This document shows positions 24,937 to 32,845 of a DNA stretch of 50,733 bases, piece by piece. The DNA is from Polaromonas sp. OV174 (GTDB lineage Bacteria > Pseudomonadota > Gammaproteobacteria > Burkholderiales > Burkholderiaceae_C), in NCBI RefSeq assembly GCF_900112285.1, contig NZ_FOKZ01000026.1:1-50733 (forward strand), read 5' to 3'. The position numbers and the translations under genes were made by a program. How positions within the stretch are numbered: the first letter of the stretch is position 1; every line of letters begins with the position of its first letter. Under the pieces are notes generated by a model. That model had not been told where the DNA came from, made no database searches, and saw only the letters and a program-made list of their open reading frames with translations.

Positions 24937-25461
24937 ATGATCGAGCAAGCATCCATTCTTTTTCGTCCGCGCAAGATTTCGCTAGAGCGCTCCGCCGCGC
25001 TAGCGCGTGAGGTAGAAGCCTTCAACGCCGAGTACTGCGCTGTTCTGGACGCCGGCCTGGTCGAACAGTGGCCTGATTTTTTCACCGAGAACGGGATTTA
25101 CCGCATCACGGCGCGTGAGAACGCCGAGCTCAACATGCCGGTTGGCCTGGTCTACGCACACGGTCGGAACATGATGATCGATAGAGCCATCGCGATCTCG
25201 CGCACCCAGATGTTCGCCCCTCGCTACAACCTCCACCTGGTCAGCAACACGCGGGTGACCGACGAAGCACAAGACGGCAGCATCGAGGCGCAGGCCAACT
25301 TTGTGCTGCTGCAAACCCTGGTCGAAGGCCCCAGCACCATTCACATGGCCGGCACCTTTTATGACCACCTGGTACGCAAGGAAGGTGGCCTGCTGCTCAA
25401 GGAGCGCCAGGCCATCTACGACACCACGATCATTGCCAACGACCTGGTCTACCCCTTGTGA
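24937..25461 (+). CDS. Rieske oxygenase beta subunit (PicB component)
   Basis: A 174-residue small subunit of the ring-hydroxylating dioxygenase beta family (SnoaL-like cone fold). The N-terminal helix (LAREVEAFNAEYCAVLDAG), the WPDFFTENGIYRI strand block and the end LLLKERQAIYDTTIIANDLV are typical. It has a structural role in the alpha-beta hexamer. The start at 24937 lies two bases after the alpha stop, so the pair is co-translated. The operon ends here, and the convergent MarR gene lies 20 bases away. Confidence 0.93.
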   Translation: MIEQASILFRPRKISLERSAALAREVEAFNAEYCAVLDAGLVEQWPDFFTENGIYRITARENAELNMPVGLVYAHGRNMMIDRAIAISRTQMFAPRYNLHLVSNTRVTDEAQDGSIEAQANFVLLQTLVEGPSTIHMAGTFYDHLVRKEGGLLLKERQAIYDTTIIANDLVYPL

Positions 25462-25481
25462 TGTCTAGCCTGCCCAGCCCA

Positions 25482-25970
25482 TCAGATGCCGCGCAGGATG
25501 GTGCGGCTGTACTGGTTGTTGGCTTCGACGAGGCGGCGCAAGAGGTCCAGGAGGATGGCTTTCTCCGCCGGTCGCAACGGTTCGAGCAGACGCTCCTGGG
25601 CGCGCGTCATATCGCCATGCAATTCGGCAACACGGGCTTGACCCTGGGCTGTCAGCTGCACATGACGCGTACGGCGGTCAGAGGGATTGGGTCGGCGCTC
25701 CAGCAGCCCACGCTCCTCGAGCCGCTTGACGACATCGGCGGTGGTGGTGCGATCAAGTCCCACCTCCTGCCCCAGCGCCGTCTGGTCCAGACCAGGCAGC
25801 GCCGCCACGGCACTCATCAAACCGTACTGCACCGGTGTGATGTTCGTCGACTTGAACTCCTCCATAAACATGGCGACGTGGATCTGGTGGAGTCGGCGGA
25901 TCAAAAAGCCCGGTCGCGCGAAAAGCGCCTCCTTGGCTGGATCGATATCCCGTTCAGGTTTGGAAATCAC
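25482..25970 (-). CDS. picR: MarR-family regulator of the picolinate-type cluster
   Basis: A 162-residue winged-helix regulator. The recognition region is LDQTALGQEVGLDRTTTADV, and the wing is ERRPNPSDRRTRHVQLTAQG. Helices at both ends form the dimer interface. It sits between the upper and lower pathway genes and is divergent from the decarboxylase gene. The TCAG-N4-CTGA-like boxes at 21781, 21993 and 25989 are its likely operators. The gene symbol follows the published pic cluster of Alcaligenes faecalis JQ135 and is an assignment by context. It is probably released by a pathway intermediate such as picolinate or 6-hydroxypicolinate. Confidence 0.88.
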   Translation of the reverse strand: MISKPERDIDPAKEALFARPGFLIRRLHQIHVAMFMEEFKSTNITPVQYGLMSAVAALPGLDQTALGQEVGLDRTTTADVVKRLEERGLLERRPNPSDRRTRHVQLTAQGQARVAELHGDMTRAQERLLEPLRPAEKAILLDLLRRLVEANNQYSRTILRGI

Positions 25971-25988
25971 CGCAAGCCCTCCAATATG

Positions 25989-26000
25989 TTAGTACGCTGA
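25989..26000. promoter_or_regulatory. MarR-type box in the picR-picC intergenic region
   Basis: Read on the minus strand this is TCAG-CGTA-CTAA, matching the boxes at 21781 and 21993. The conserved flank extends to ACAATCGTCAGCGTA, against ACGATCGTCAGTATA at 21986-22000 (12 of 15 bases). It lies 19 bases before picR and 129 before picC, so it can control both. On the minus strand TTACAG and TAACAT are possible -35/-10 elements for picR. Confidence 0.62.
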
Positions 26001-26128
26001 CGATTGTATCTGTAACAAAATTCTAGGTCGACCTATTTTCTCTTGATAAATATCAATGAACTATCAAATTCACAGAAAAAAACATGCGTAGTTCATACAT
26101 AACATCTTCGTAATTTCCAGGAGCCTTC

Positions 26129-27100
26129 ATGAACAGAATCAAAAAAATTGCCTTTGAAGAACACTTCATGGCACCCGGCTTTGAACGCTATTCAAAAGCG
26201 TTTCTGCAGTTCATCGATCCGGCCACCGCCGCCGATCTGGGGCGGCGCTTGACGGACATCGACACGCTGCGCTTGGAAGAAATGGACAAGGCCGGCATTG
26301 CACTGACCATCCTTTCCCAGACCGGACCGGGCGTCCAGGGTGAGGCGGACACAGCAACAGCCATCCGGGGTGCAACGGAGAACAACGACTATCTGGCGTC
26401 CCGCATTGCCAAACATCCGACCCGTTTTGCAGGCTTTGCCGCCTTGCCCATGCAGGACCCTCAACAAGCCGCCAAGGAGCTGGAACGCGCGGTAGTCCAG
26501 CTGGGGTTCAAGGGCGCATTGGTCAACGGTCATAGCCAAGGCCGTTACTACGATGACCCTGCCTACGATGTTGTCTGGGAGCGCCTGGAGGCACTCGACG
26601 TACCACTGTATCTGCACCCGATCGACTTCCCGCAAGTGCCGCAGACACTCGCGGGCTTTCCCGTGATCCAGGGCGCGGCATGGGGCTGGGGAGTCGAAAC
26701 CGGCTCTCACGCCCTGCGACTCCTTTTCTCCGGCGTCTTCGATCGCTTCCCCAAGCTAAAGCTGATCATCGGCCACATGGGCGAAGGCCTGCCCTTCCAG
26801 CGCTGGCGCTTCGACAGCCGCTTTTCCGCCTACCCGTTCGGCGTGAAGCTCCAGCGCAAGCCGTCGGAATACATCGGCAGCAACATCCTCATCACCACCT
26901 CAGGCGTTTGCTCCGAAGCCGCACTGAAGGGCGCCATCGCCGAGATGGGCGCCGAAGCGGTGATGTTCTCTGTTGACTATCCCTACGAATCCACGGCGAT
27001 CGCGGCCGACTTTATCGAAAAGTCCGACCTCGACGACGCCACGCGCGCATTGGTCTGCCACGGCAATGCAGAGCGGATTTTCAAGCTCACCTCCAACTAA
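26129..27100 (+). CDS. picC: Amidohydrolase-2 family decarboxylase (probable 3,6-dihydroxypicolinate decarboxylase)
   Basis: A 323-residue TIM-barrel enzyme of the ACMSD/gamma-resorcylate decarboxylase group. Metal and catalytic residues are visible as Glu10 and His12 (FEEHF), His163 (YLHPIDF), His216 (IIGHMGEG) and Asp283 (SVDYPYES). The family decarboxylates hydroxylated aromatic acids without oxidation. Here it would turn 3,6-dihydroxypicolinate into 2,5-dihydroxypyridine, the substrate of the dioxygenase encoded three genes on. A clear ribosome site CAGGAG lies before the ATG. It is the first gene of the lower-pathway operon. The order differs from the published JQ135 cluster in that the isomerase gene comes next. 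Confidence 0.9.
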   Translation: MNRIKKIAFEEHFMAPGFERYSKAFLQFIDPATAADLGRRLTDIDTLRLEEMDKAGIALTILSQTGPGVQGEADTATAIRGATENNDYLASRIAKHPTRFAGFAALPMQDPQQAAKELERAVVQLGFKGALVNGHSQGRYYDDPAYDVVWERLEALDVPLYLHPIDFPQVPQTLAGFPVIQGAAWGWGVETGSHALRLLFSGVFDRFPKLKLIIGHMGEGLPFQRWRFDSRFSAYPFGVKLQRKPSEYIGSNILITTSGVCSEAALKGAIAEMGAEAVMFSVDYPYESTAIAADFIEKSDLDDATRALVCHGNAERIFKLTSN

Positions 27101-27127
27101 AACCGACACCCCCAAGGAGTAACTCAA

Positions 27128-27880
27128 ATGAATCGCAACTACCGCATTGGTCAGATCGTGCCCAGCTCGAACACCACCATGGAAACGGAGATCCCGGCCA
27201 TGCTACGTCTGCGCGAGCAGATCCGGCCCGAGCGTTTTACCTTCCATTCCAGCCGCATGCGCATGAAGACCGTGCAAAAGGACGAGCTGGCCGCCATGGA
27301 CGGTGAATCCGACCGCTGCGCCCTCGAGCTCAGCGATGCACGCGTCGATGTTTTGGGCTATGCCTGCCTAGTGGCCATCATGGCCATGGGCCATGGCTAT
27401 CACCGCCGCTCGCAAGAGCGACTGACGGCGCATACGGAAAAGAACGATGGCAAGGCGCCTGTCATCACCAGCGCCGGCGCGCTGATCGACGGCCTGAAAG
27501 TTCTCGGGGCCAAGCGTGTCGCCCTGGTGGCGCCCTACATGCTGCCCCTAACCGAACTCGTCGTGGACTACATCCGGAACGAAGGCTTCGAGGTCTCGGA
27601 CTGGACCGCGCTGCAAATTCCCGACAACCTCGAAGTGGGTCGCCACGATCCCTCACGCCTGCCGGCCATCGTGCAAAAACTCAAGACCGACGACGTTGAC
27701 GTCATCGTGCTGTCCGCCTGCGTGCAGATGCCCTCGCTCCCGGTGATCGCCCAGGTCGAGGCGATGACGGGCAAGCCGGTCATCACCGCCGCCGTCGCCA
27801 CCACTTACGCGATGCTAAAGGCGCTCAAGCTCGAGCCTATCGTCCCCGGCGCAGGTGCCCTGCTCTCCGGCGCTTACTGA
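27128..27880 (+). CDS. Maleate cis-trans isomerase (PicG/NicE/MaiA type)
   Basis: A 250-residue Asp/Glu racemase-superfamily enzyme. Both catalytic cysteines are present: Cys80 (LGYACLVAIMAMG) and Cys198 (VIVLSACVQMPS). The N-terminus YRIGQIVPSSNTTMETEIPA is characteristic of maleate isomerases. It converts maleate into fumarate, the last step before the citric-acid cycle. AAGGAG precedes the ATG. It lies in the middle of the operon rather than at the end, between the decarboxylase and deformylase genes. Confidence 0.94.
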   Translation: MNRNYRIGQIVPSSNTTMETEIPAMLRLREQIRPERFTFHSSRMRMKTVQKDELAAMDGESDRCALELSDARVDVLGYACLVAIMAMGHGYHRRSQERLTAHTEKNDGKAPVITSAGALIDGLKVLGAKRVALVAPYMLPLTELVVDYIRNEGFEVSDWTALQIPDNLEVGRHDPSRLPAIVQKLKTDDVDVIVLSACVQMPSLPVIAQVEAMTGKPVITAAVATTYAMLKALKLEPIVPGAGALLSGAY

Positions 27881-27893
27881 GAACAGCGCCCCA

Positions 27894-28724
27894 ATGCCTA
27901 ATACCTCCCACTTCCTCTATGGCGCCAACGTGCGCGCCAACGGCATTCGTCAGCACTACTTGCGTTATGGTGGCCAGGGGCCGACGGTGGTCATCGTGCC
28001 GGGCATCACCAGCCCGGCCGTGACCTGGGGCTTTGTCGCCGAACGCTTTGGCCGGCACTTTGACACCTACGTGCTTGACGTGCGTGGGCGCGGTCTTTCG
28101 GAAGCCTCCGCTTCGCTGAACTACGGCCTCGACGCCTGCGCGGCCGATGTGGCGGCATTTACCGAAGCCCTCGGCTTGGGCTCCTACCAGCTCGTCGGGC
28201 ACTCCATGGGCGCACGCATAGGCATCCGCTTGGCCCACAAGCATCCGCAAGGGCTGGATAAGCTTGTCCTCATCGACCCACCGGTCTCCGGTCCGGGTCG
28301 CCGTCGTTACCCTTCGCAACTGCCTTGGTACATCGATTCGATCCGCCTCGCACAAGGCGGCATCACGATAGAGCAGATGCGCCAGTTTTGCCCGACCTGG
28401 ACAGAAGAGCAGCTTCGCTTGCGCGCCGAATGGCTTCAGACTTGCGACGAACGCGCCATCGTCACGACATTTGACGGCTTCCACCAGGACGACATCCATG
28501 CCGATGTACCGCATGTCAAGGTACCTACGCTGCTGATGGTGGCGGGTCGCGGCGGCGTGATTCAAGCCGAGGACCAAAAGGAACTTGAGCAGCTGTTGCC
28601 CGGGCTTCAGCTCGCCCACGTGCCGAACGCCGGCCACATGATTCCCTGGGACGATGAAGAAGGCTTTTATGCGGCTTTCGGCAACTTCCTTGGGCACGCC
28701 CTGACGCCGGCCAACGCGGCCTGA
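27894..28724 (+). CDS. picE: N-formylmaleamate deformylase (alpha/beta hydrolase)
   Basis: A 276-residue alpha/beta hydrolase of the NicD/PicE type. The nucleophile elbow is GHSMG with Ser104. An acid residue is likely in the LIDPPVSGPG region or later, and the catalytic His is in NAGHMIPWDDE near the end. It removes formate from N-formylmaleamate, the ring-opening product. I chose the ATG at 27894, 13 bases after the isomerase stop; an earlier in-frame GTG would overlap the isomerase gene. The ribosome site is weak, so translation may be coupled. Function rests on the neighbouring dioxygenase and amidohydrolase genes. Confidence 0.9.
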   Translation: MPNTSHFLYGANVRANGIRQHYLRYGGQGPTVVIVPGITSPAVTWGFVAERFGRHFDTYVLDVRGRGLSEASASLNYGLDACAADVAAFTEALGLGSYQLVGHSMGARIGIRLAHKHPQGLDKLVLIDPPVSGPGRRRYPSQLPWYIDSIRLAQGGITIEQMRQFCPTWTEEQLRLRAEWLQTCDERAIVTTFDGFHQDDIHADVPHVKVPTLLMVAGRGGVIQAEDQKELEQLLPGLQLAHVPNAGHMIPWDDEEGFYAAFGNFLGHALTPANAA

Positions 28725-28760
28725 ACGCCCCTTTACTCTCTCCCACTCCAAGGAGTACAC

Positions 28761-29795
28761 ATGCCCGTCAGCAACTACCAATTGGTCACCGCCTGGAAGC
28801 AGGTCTTGACCCTCTCCAAGCTAGAACCCGGCCAGACCGTGACCATTCTGACCGGGGCCGCGACGCATCCACAGACCCTGGAATGCGCCTTGATCGCCAC
28901 TCAGGAGATGGGCGCGATTGTCAACCGGCTGGACTTGCCGCCCGTCAATGGCGAGAAAGCCCATAGCCGCGACAGTCTCGCCTATCTCGGCACCACGCCT
29001 CTCACGGGCAACCCGGCCGCCATCGCTGCGCTAACCGCCAGCGACCTGGTGCTCGATTTGATGACGCTGTTGTTCTCCCCCGAGCAGCACGCCATTCTGT
29101 CGACCGGCACCAAGATCCTGCTGGCCGTAGAGCCGCCCGAAGTACTGGTACGCCTGGTGCCCACCGAGGCGGACCGGACCCGTGTGAAAACGGCTGCCGC
29201 CCGCATCGACAAATCCAGGGAAATGCACATCACCTCTGCCGCGGGTACAGACCTGCGCTGCAAGCTGGGTGAATTCCCCGTGATCAGCGAGTATGGATTC
29301 GTGGATGAACCTGGCCGATGGGACCACTGGCCGAGTGGTTTTGCCCTGACCTTCCCCGATGAGGGCGGAAGCAATGGCTCCATCGTGATCGACAAGGGTG
29401 ACATCCTGCTTCCGCAAAAGCGGTATTGCAGTGAGCGCATTGTCCTGACCGTGGAGAACGGCTACGCCACCAAGATAGAAGGCGGCATTGATGCCGAGTT
29501 GCTGAACGACTACATGGCCGCTTTCAACGATCCGGAGTCTTTTGCCATCTCCCACATTGGCTGGGGTCTGCAATCACGCGCGCGCTGGTCCACGCTGGGG
29601 CTGTATGACCGCGAGGCCACGATTGGCATGGACGCTCGCGCCTTCGAAGGCAACTTCCTGTTCTCGCTTGGGCCTAACAACGAGGCCGGTGGTAGCCGCA
29701 CCACCACTTGCCACATCGATATTCCCCTGCGCAAGTGCACGGTTCGCCTCGACGGCGAAGACGTCGTGCGCGAAGGTAAGGTTTTGGACCAATGA
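28761..29795 (+). CDS. picD: 2,5-dihydroxypyridine 5,6-dioxygenase (NicX/PicD type)
   Basis: A 344-residue extradiol-type dioxygenase related in fold to M29 leucine aminopeptidases. The iron ligands known for NicX, His265, His318 and Asp320, fall at exactly those numbers here (SHIGWG at 264-269; TCHIDIP at 316-322). It opens the ring of 2,5-dihydroxypyridine to N-formylmaleamate. It has a good ribosome site (CAAGGAG). Its stop overlaps the next start (ATGA). Conserved ligand spacing makes this the firmest functional call of the lower pathway. Confidence 0.95.
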   Translation: MPVSNYQLVTAWKQVLTLSKLEPGQTVTILTGAATHPQTLECALIATQEMGAIVNRLDLPPVNGEKAHSRDSLAYLGTTPLTGNPAAIAALTASDLVLDLMTLLFSPEQHAILSTGTKILLAVEPPEVLVRLVPTEADRTRVKTAAARIDKSREMHITSAAGTDLRCKLGEFPVISEYGFVDEPGRWDHWPSGFALTFPDEGGSNGSIVIDKGDILLPQKRYCSERIVLTVENGYATKIEGGIDAELLNDYMAAFNDPESFAISHIGWGLQSRARWSTLGLYDREATIGMDARAFEGNFLFSLGPNNEAGGSRTTTCHIDIPLRKCTVRLDGEDVVREGKVLDQ

Positions 29796-30448
29796 AAGGC
29801 GCTTCAAATATGCACGTCGACCTCCCCACCTACGCGAAACAGGGCTTTGGCGCTGAGCTTCCGCTGCAAGCGCCCTACGGCCTGCTGATCGTCGATTTCG
29901 TCAATGGCTTTGCCGATCCTGCAATTTTTGGCGGCGGCAATATTCCCGCGGCCATCTCCAATACGGTACCGCTGTTGCAGGCCGCACGCGAACGCGGCTG
30001 GGCCATTGCCCACAGCCGTATCGTCTATGCGGACGACGGAGCCGACCACAACATCTTCTCTCTGAAGGTACCTGCCATGTTGACGCTGAAGGAGCAGGAA
30101 CACCGCAGCGCCATCGTGCCCGAACTGGCGCCGGCCGCTGGTGAACTGGTGGTGCGCAAGACGGTGCCCTCCGCCTTCTTCGGCACACCACTCGCACAAT
30201 GGCTGACCCAGCGGGGGGTGCAAACCTTGGTGGTGGCGGGTGCGGTGACAAGCGGTTGTGTGCGTGCCAGCGTGGTGGATGCAATGTCCTGGGGTTTCCG
30301 ACCGGTCGTCCTCAGCGACTGTGTGGGCGATCGGGCCATCGCACCGCACGATGCCAGCATCTTCGACATGGGGCAGAAGTACGCCGCCGTGATGACGCGT
30401 GACGAGGCGCTGACAAGATGTCAGCCAACGGAATCGCGCGTCGCCTGA
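29792..30448 (+). CDS. picF: Maleamate amidohydrolase (isochorismatase family, NicF/PicF type)
   Basis: A 218-residue cysteine hydrolase. The triad is Asp35 (LLIVDFVNGF), Lys (VVRKTVPSAFFG) and Cys (VAGAVTSGCVRASVVDAM), as in NicF. It hydrolyses maleamate to maleate and ammonia, the step between the deformylase and the isomerase. The start overlaps the dioxygenase stop by four bases; an internal ATG at 29810 is possible. A binding-protein gene follows 13 bases later. Confidence 0.94.
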   Translation: MKGASNMHVDLPTYAKQGFGAELPLQAPYGLLIVDFVNGFADPAIFGGGNIPAAISNTVPLLQAARERGWAIAHSRIVYADDGADHNIFSLKVPAMLTLKEQEHRSAIVPELAPAAGELVVRKTVPSAFFGTPLAQWLTQRGVQTLVVAGAVTSGCVRASVVDAMSWGFRPVVLSDCVGDRAIAPHDASIFDMGQKYAAVMTRDEALTRCQPTESRVA

Positions 30449-30461
30449 ACCAAGCTTCGGA

Positions 30462-31703
30462 ATGCTCAAACTCAACTTGAAGAGCCTCCTCGCGCTGCTT
30501 CGCTCCCCGGCTCACACCGGGGGTGAAGCAAGCGAAACAGCTGAAACGGCGCCCACGGCATCGGCCCAGGTTCGAGTCTGCTGTCTGGCCGCGCTATTAA
30601 GCTGTGCGATTGCCCCGCCTTGCAACGCTGGGGACGCTACCGATGCCGTTTTTGGTCAGATCGCCTCGGTCACCAATCCAGCCTCCAAGGCAAATGCCGA
30701 GGCACTCATCACCGGCATCCACGCTTATTTCGGGCAAGTCAATGCCAAGGGCGGAATCAGAGGACGACAACTGAAGTTGAAATTGCTCGACGACGGCCTT
30801 CAGGCCTCCAGAATGGCAGAGCTGACCGGCACCCTGGTTGCCGATCCATCCGTGCTGGGCCTGCTCGGCTACCTGAACACACCAGGCCTTCAAGCATTGG
30901 CGGACCAGCAGACTTTCGCCCGCGACAGCATCGCCCTTATCGCGCCACTTCAGGGCGATCGTCGCGTCGTGAGCGCGGAAAATGTCTTCCCGCTGAGAAG
31001 CGGCTACGCAGACGAGATCGAGGCATTGCTCAAGGAGCTCAAACGCTGGGACAAGGACCGCATCAGCATCGTCAATATGACGAGTTCATTCGCCCCTTCG
31101 GTCGCTGACCTGGCTGCCCAACGAGCGGAGCAGCGCGGCATCAAGGTGCTGGCGCGCCCTGTCGTGGACGCTGCCAATGCAGCCTCTGTGCAAGCGGCTG
31201 TAACTCAAGTCCGAGCCGTTGATCCCAAGGCGATTTTGCTCATCGCATCCGGCAAGCCAGCATTCGACTTTATCAACGCAGTGCGTAACGACACGGGAGC
31301 GCATATCCCGATTTATGGCTTGTCGGTCCTGCTGCATGGGGAACTTGTCAAAGCGGTAGGCTTGCAGAAGGCGCGCGGCATCGTCCTGAGCCAAGCAACA
31401 CCTTACCCATTTATCCCCTATCAAGCCGTGGTCACCGAGTACCAAGCGGCAATGAAAACCTTTTCGCCGGACGTCCCCTTGTCCTTCGCCTCTCTAGAGG
31501 GCTACCTGGGAGCGAAGATAGCGGCGGAAGCCCTGCGGCGCGCCGGCGATCAACCCACACGCGCAAAAGTCCTTTCGGCGCTGCGCAACTTTGGCGAATA
31601 CGACTTGGGCGGCTATTCAGTCAAGTACCTGCCAGGCGCGCGTCGCGGTTGGGAGTCTGTCGATCTCACCCTGATCGATGCACGCGGTGGATTGGCGCGA
31701 TGA
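30462..31703 (+). CDS. Branched-chain-amino-acid-type ABC solute-binding protein (orphan)
   Basis: A 413-residue type I periplasmic binding protein (LivJ/Peripla_BP_6 family). The core starts at about residue 63 (FGQIASVTN), and IHAYFGQVNAKGGIRGRQLK is a family hallmark. The N-terminus is odd: a polar stretch of about 36 residues (HTGGEASETAETAPTASAQ) precedes the hydrophobic signal region (VRVCCLAALLSCAIAPPCNA). This stretch is encoded by a 35-bp palindromic insertion-like segment (30496-30530). No permease or ATPase genes are near, so the protein is an orphan receptor. It may sense or bind the pyridine acid for a permease elsewhere. Confidence 0.87.
   Translation: MLKLNLKSLLALLRSPAHTGGEASETAETAPTASAQVRVCCLAALLSCAIAPPCNAGDATDAVFGQIASVTNPASKANAEALITGIHAYFGQVNAKGGIRGRQLKLKLLDDGLQASRMAELTGTLVADPSVLGLLGYLNTPGLQALADQQTFARDSIALIAPLQGDRRVVSAENVFPLRSGYADEIEALLKELKRWDKDRISIVNMTSSFAPSVADLAAQRAEQRGIKVLARPVVDAANAASVQAAVTQVRAVDPKAILLIASGKPAFDFINAVRNDTGAHIPIYGLSVLLHGELVKAVGLQKARGIVLSQATPYPFIPYQAVVTEYQAAMKTFSPDVPLSFASLEGYLGAKIAAEALRRAGDQPTRAKVLSALRNFGEYDLGGYSVKYLPGARRGWESVDLTLIDARGGLAR
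30496..30530. repeat. Palindromic segment inside the binding-protein N-terminus
   Basis: Nested arms TGCTTC/GAAGCA and CCCCGG/CCGGGG enclose a CTCACA loop within 35 bases. The segment encodes part of the atypical polar extension before the signal peptide. It resembles a REP-like insertion that kept the frame. Confidence 0.45.
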
Positions 31704-31796
31704 GCGGCCTGGCGAGCGTAAGCACATGAGCACGTCGGCAAGCTGCTGCGTCAGCTGCCGTTAAACTTGGACTGAACCCAGAAGGACACCGGCACC

Positions 31797-32843
31797 ATGG
31801 AAGATCTCGACACTCTGGTCCTGCGCACTGCGCTGGGCTGGCAGGCCTCAGGCCTGCCCGTGGTGCTCGTCACCGTTGCGCGAACCTGGGGTTCCTCGCC
31901 CCGGCCGCCCGGCTCGCTCATGGCCATCAATGGCAGGGGCGAGACGGTCGGCTCAGTGTCGGGCGGCTGCATTGAGGATGACCTGATCCAGCGCATCCGG
32001 GAAGGCGGCGTGCAGGCGGCCTGCGCTACGCTCACGCCCGCCGTACTGCGTTATGGCATCTCGGCCGATGAGGCGCACCGCTTCGGTCTGCCCTGTGGCG
32101 GTACGGTAGAACTGGTGCTGGAGCCAGTATCAAGTCACAGCCGGCTGGACGAATTGCTACTGGCCTGTCAACAGCGGCGTAGCACCGAGCGGACACTGGA
32201 CCTGCGCACGGGCCGGGTGGCTCTGCACGAAGGCCAGCGCGACGGTGTGCCCCGGCTGGACGACCGCCACCTCACCACCTACCTAGGGCCCCAGGCACGC
32301 CTCATCATGATCGGTGCTGGAGACCTTTCGCGCTTCATGTGCCAGATGGCGCTAAGCCTGGGTTTCGAGGTCATCGTCTGCGACCCGCGCGAGGAACACC
32401 GCGCCAATTGGCAGATGGACGGCGTGGTGCTCAGCCATGAGATGCCCGACGACCTGATCCTGCGGCTGCGGCCCGACGCGCGAACCGCTGTCGTGGCCCT
32501 GACGCACGACCCAAAACTGGACGACTTGGCCCTGATTGATGCGCTGCAGTCCGAGGCCTTCTATGTCGGCGCAATCGGTTCACGCCGTAACAGCGCGCAT
32601 CGCCGCGAGCGACTGCACACACATTTCGACCTGCCGGAAGCAACATTGCAGGCTCTGCACGGACCGGCAGGCCTGTACATCGGCAGCAAGACACCCGCCG
32701 AGATCGCCTTGTCTATCATGGCCGAGGTGGTGGCGGCGAAGAACGGTATCTGCAGGCCTTCACCCACGGCCGTTGCGGCAGGCAAGTCACTGCACGCCTC
32801 CAGCGACCATCAGGCCTTGACGGCTTCCAGCTGCGCTTTCTAG
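31797..32843 (+). CDS. XdhC/CoxI-family molybdenum-hydroxylase maturation protein
   Basis: A 348-residue protein with an N-terminal XdhC/CoxI domain (PVVLVTVARTWGSSPRPPGS; SVSGGCIEDDLI) and a C-terminal Rossmann-like XdhC domain (LIMIGAGDLSRFMCQMALSL; AFYVGAIGSRRNSAHRRERL). Such proteins bind molybdopterin cytosine or sulfurated cofactor and insert it into molybdenum hydroxylases. The target is almost certainly the three-subunit hydroxylase encoded at 14054-18480. It starts 93 bases after the binding-protein gene and is followed after two bases by the MocA-type gene. Confidence 0.92.
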   Translation: MEDLDTLVLRTALGWQASGLPVVLVTVARTWGSSPRPPGSLMAINGRGETVGSVSGGCIEDDLIQRIREGGVQAACATLTPAVLRYGISADEAHRFGLPCGGTVELVLEPVSSHSRLDELLLACQQRRSTERTLDLRTGRVALHEGQRDGVPRLDDRHLTTYLGPQARLIMIGAGDLSRFMCQMALSLGFEVIVCDPREEHRANWQMDGVVLSHEMPDDLILRLRPDARTAVVALTHDPKLDDLALIDALQSEAFYVGAIGSRRNSAHRRERLHTHFDLPEATLQALHGPAGLYIGSKTPAEIALSIMAEVVAAKNGICRPSPTAVAAGKSLHASSDHQALTASSCAF

Positions 32844-32845
32844 GT

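Noticed and set aside
23618..24952. A 444-codon open frame on the minus strand across the Rieske alpha gene
   Set aside because: It is the shadow of a GC-rich gene with a clear Rieske and iron-site pattern on the other strand; no family resemblance of its own.
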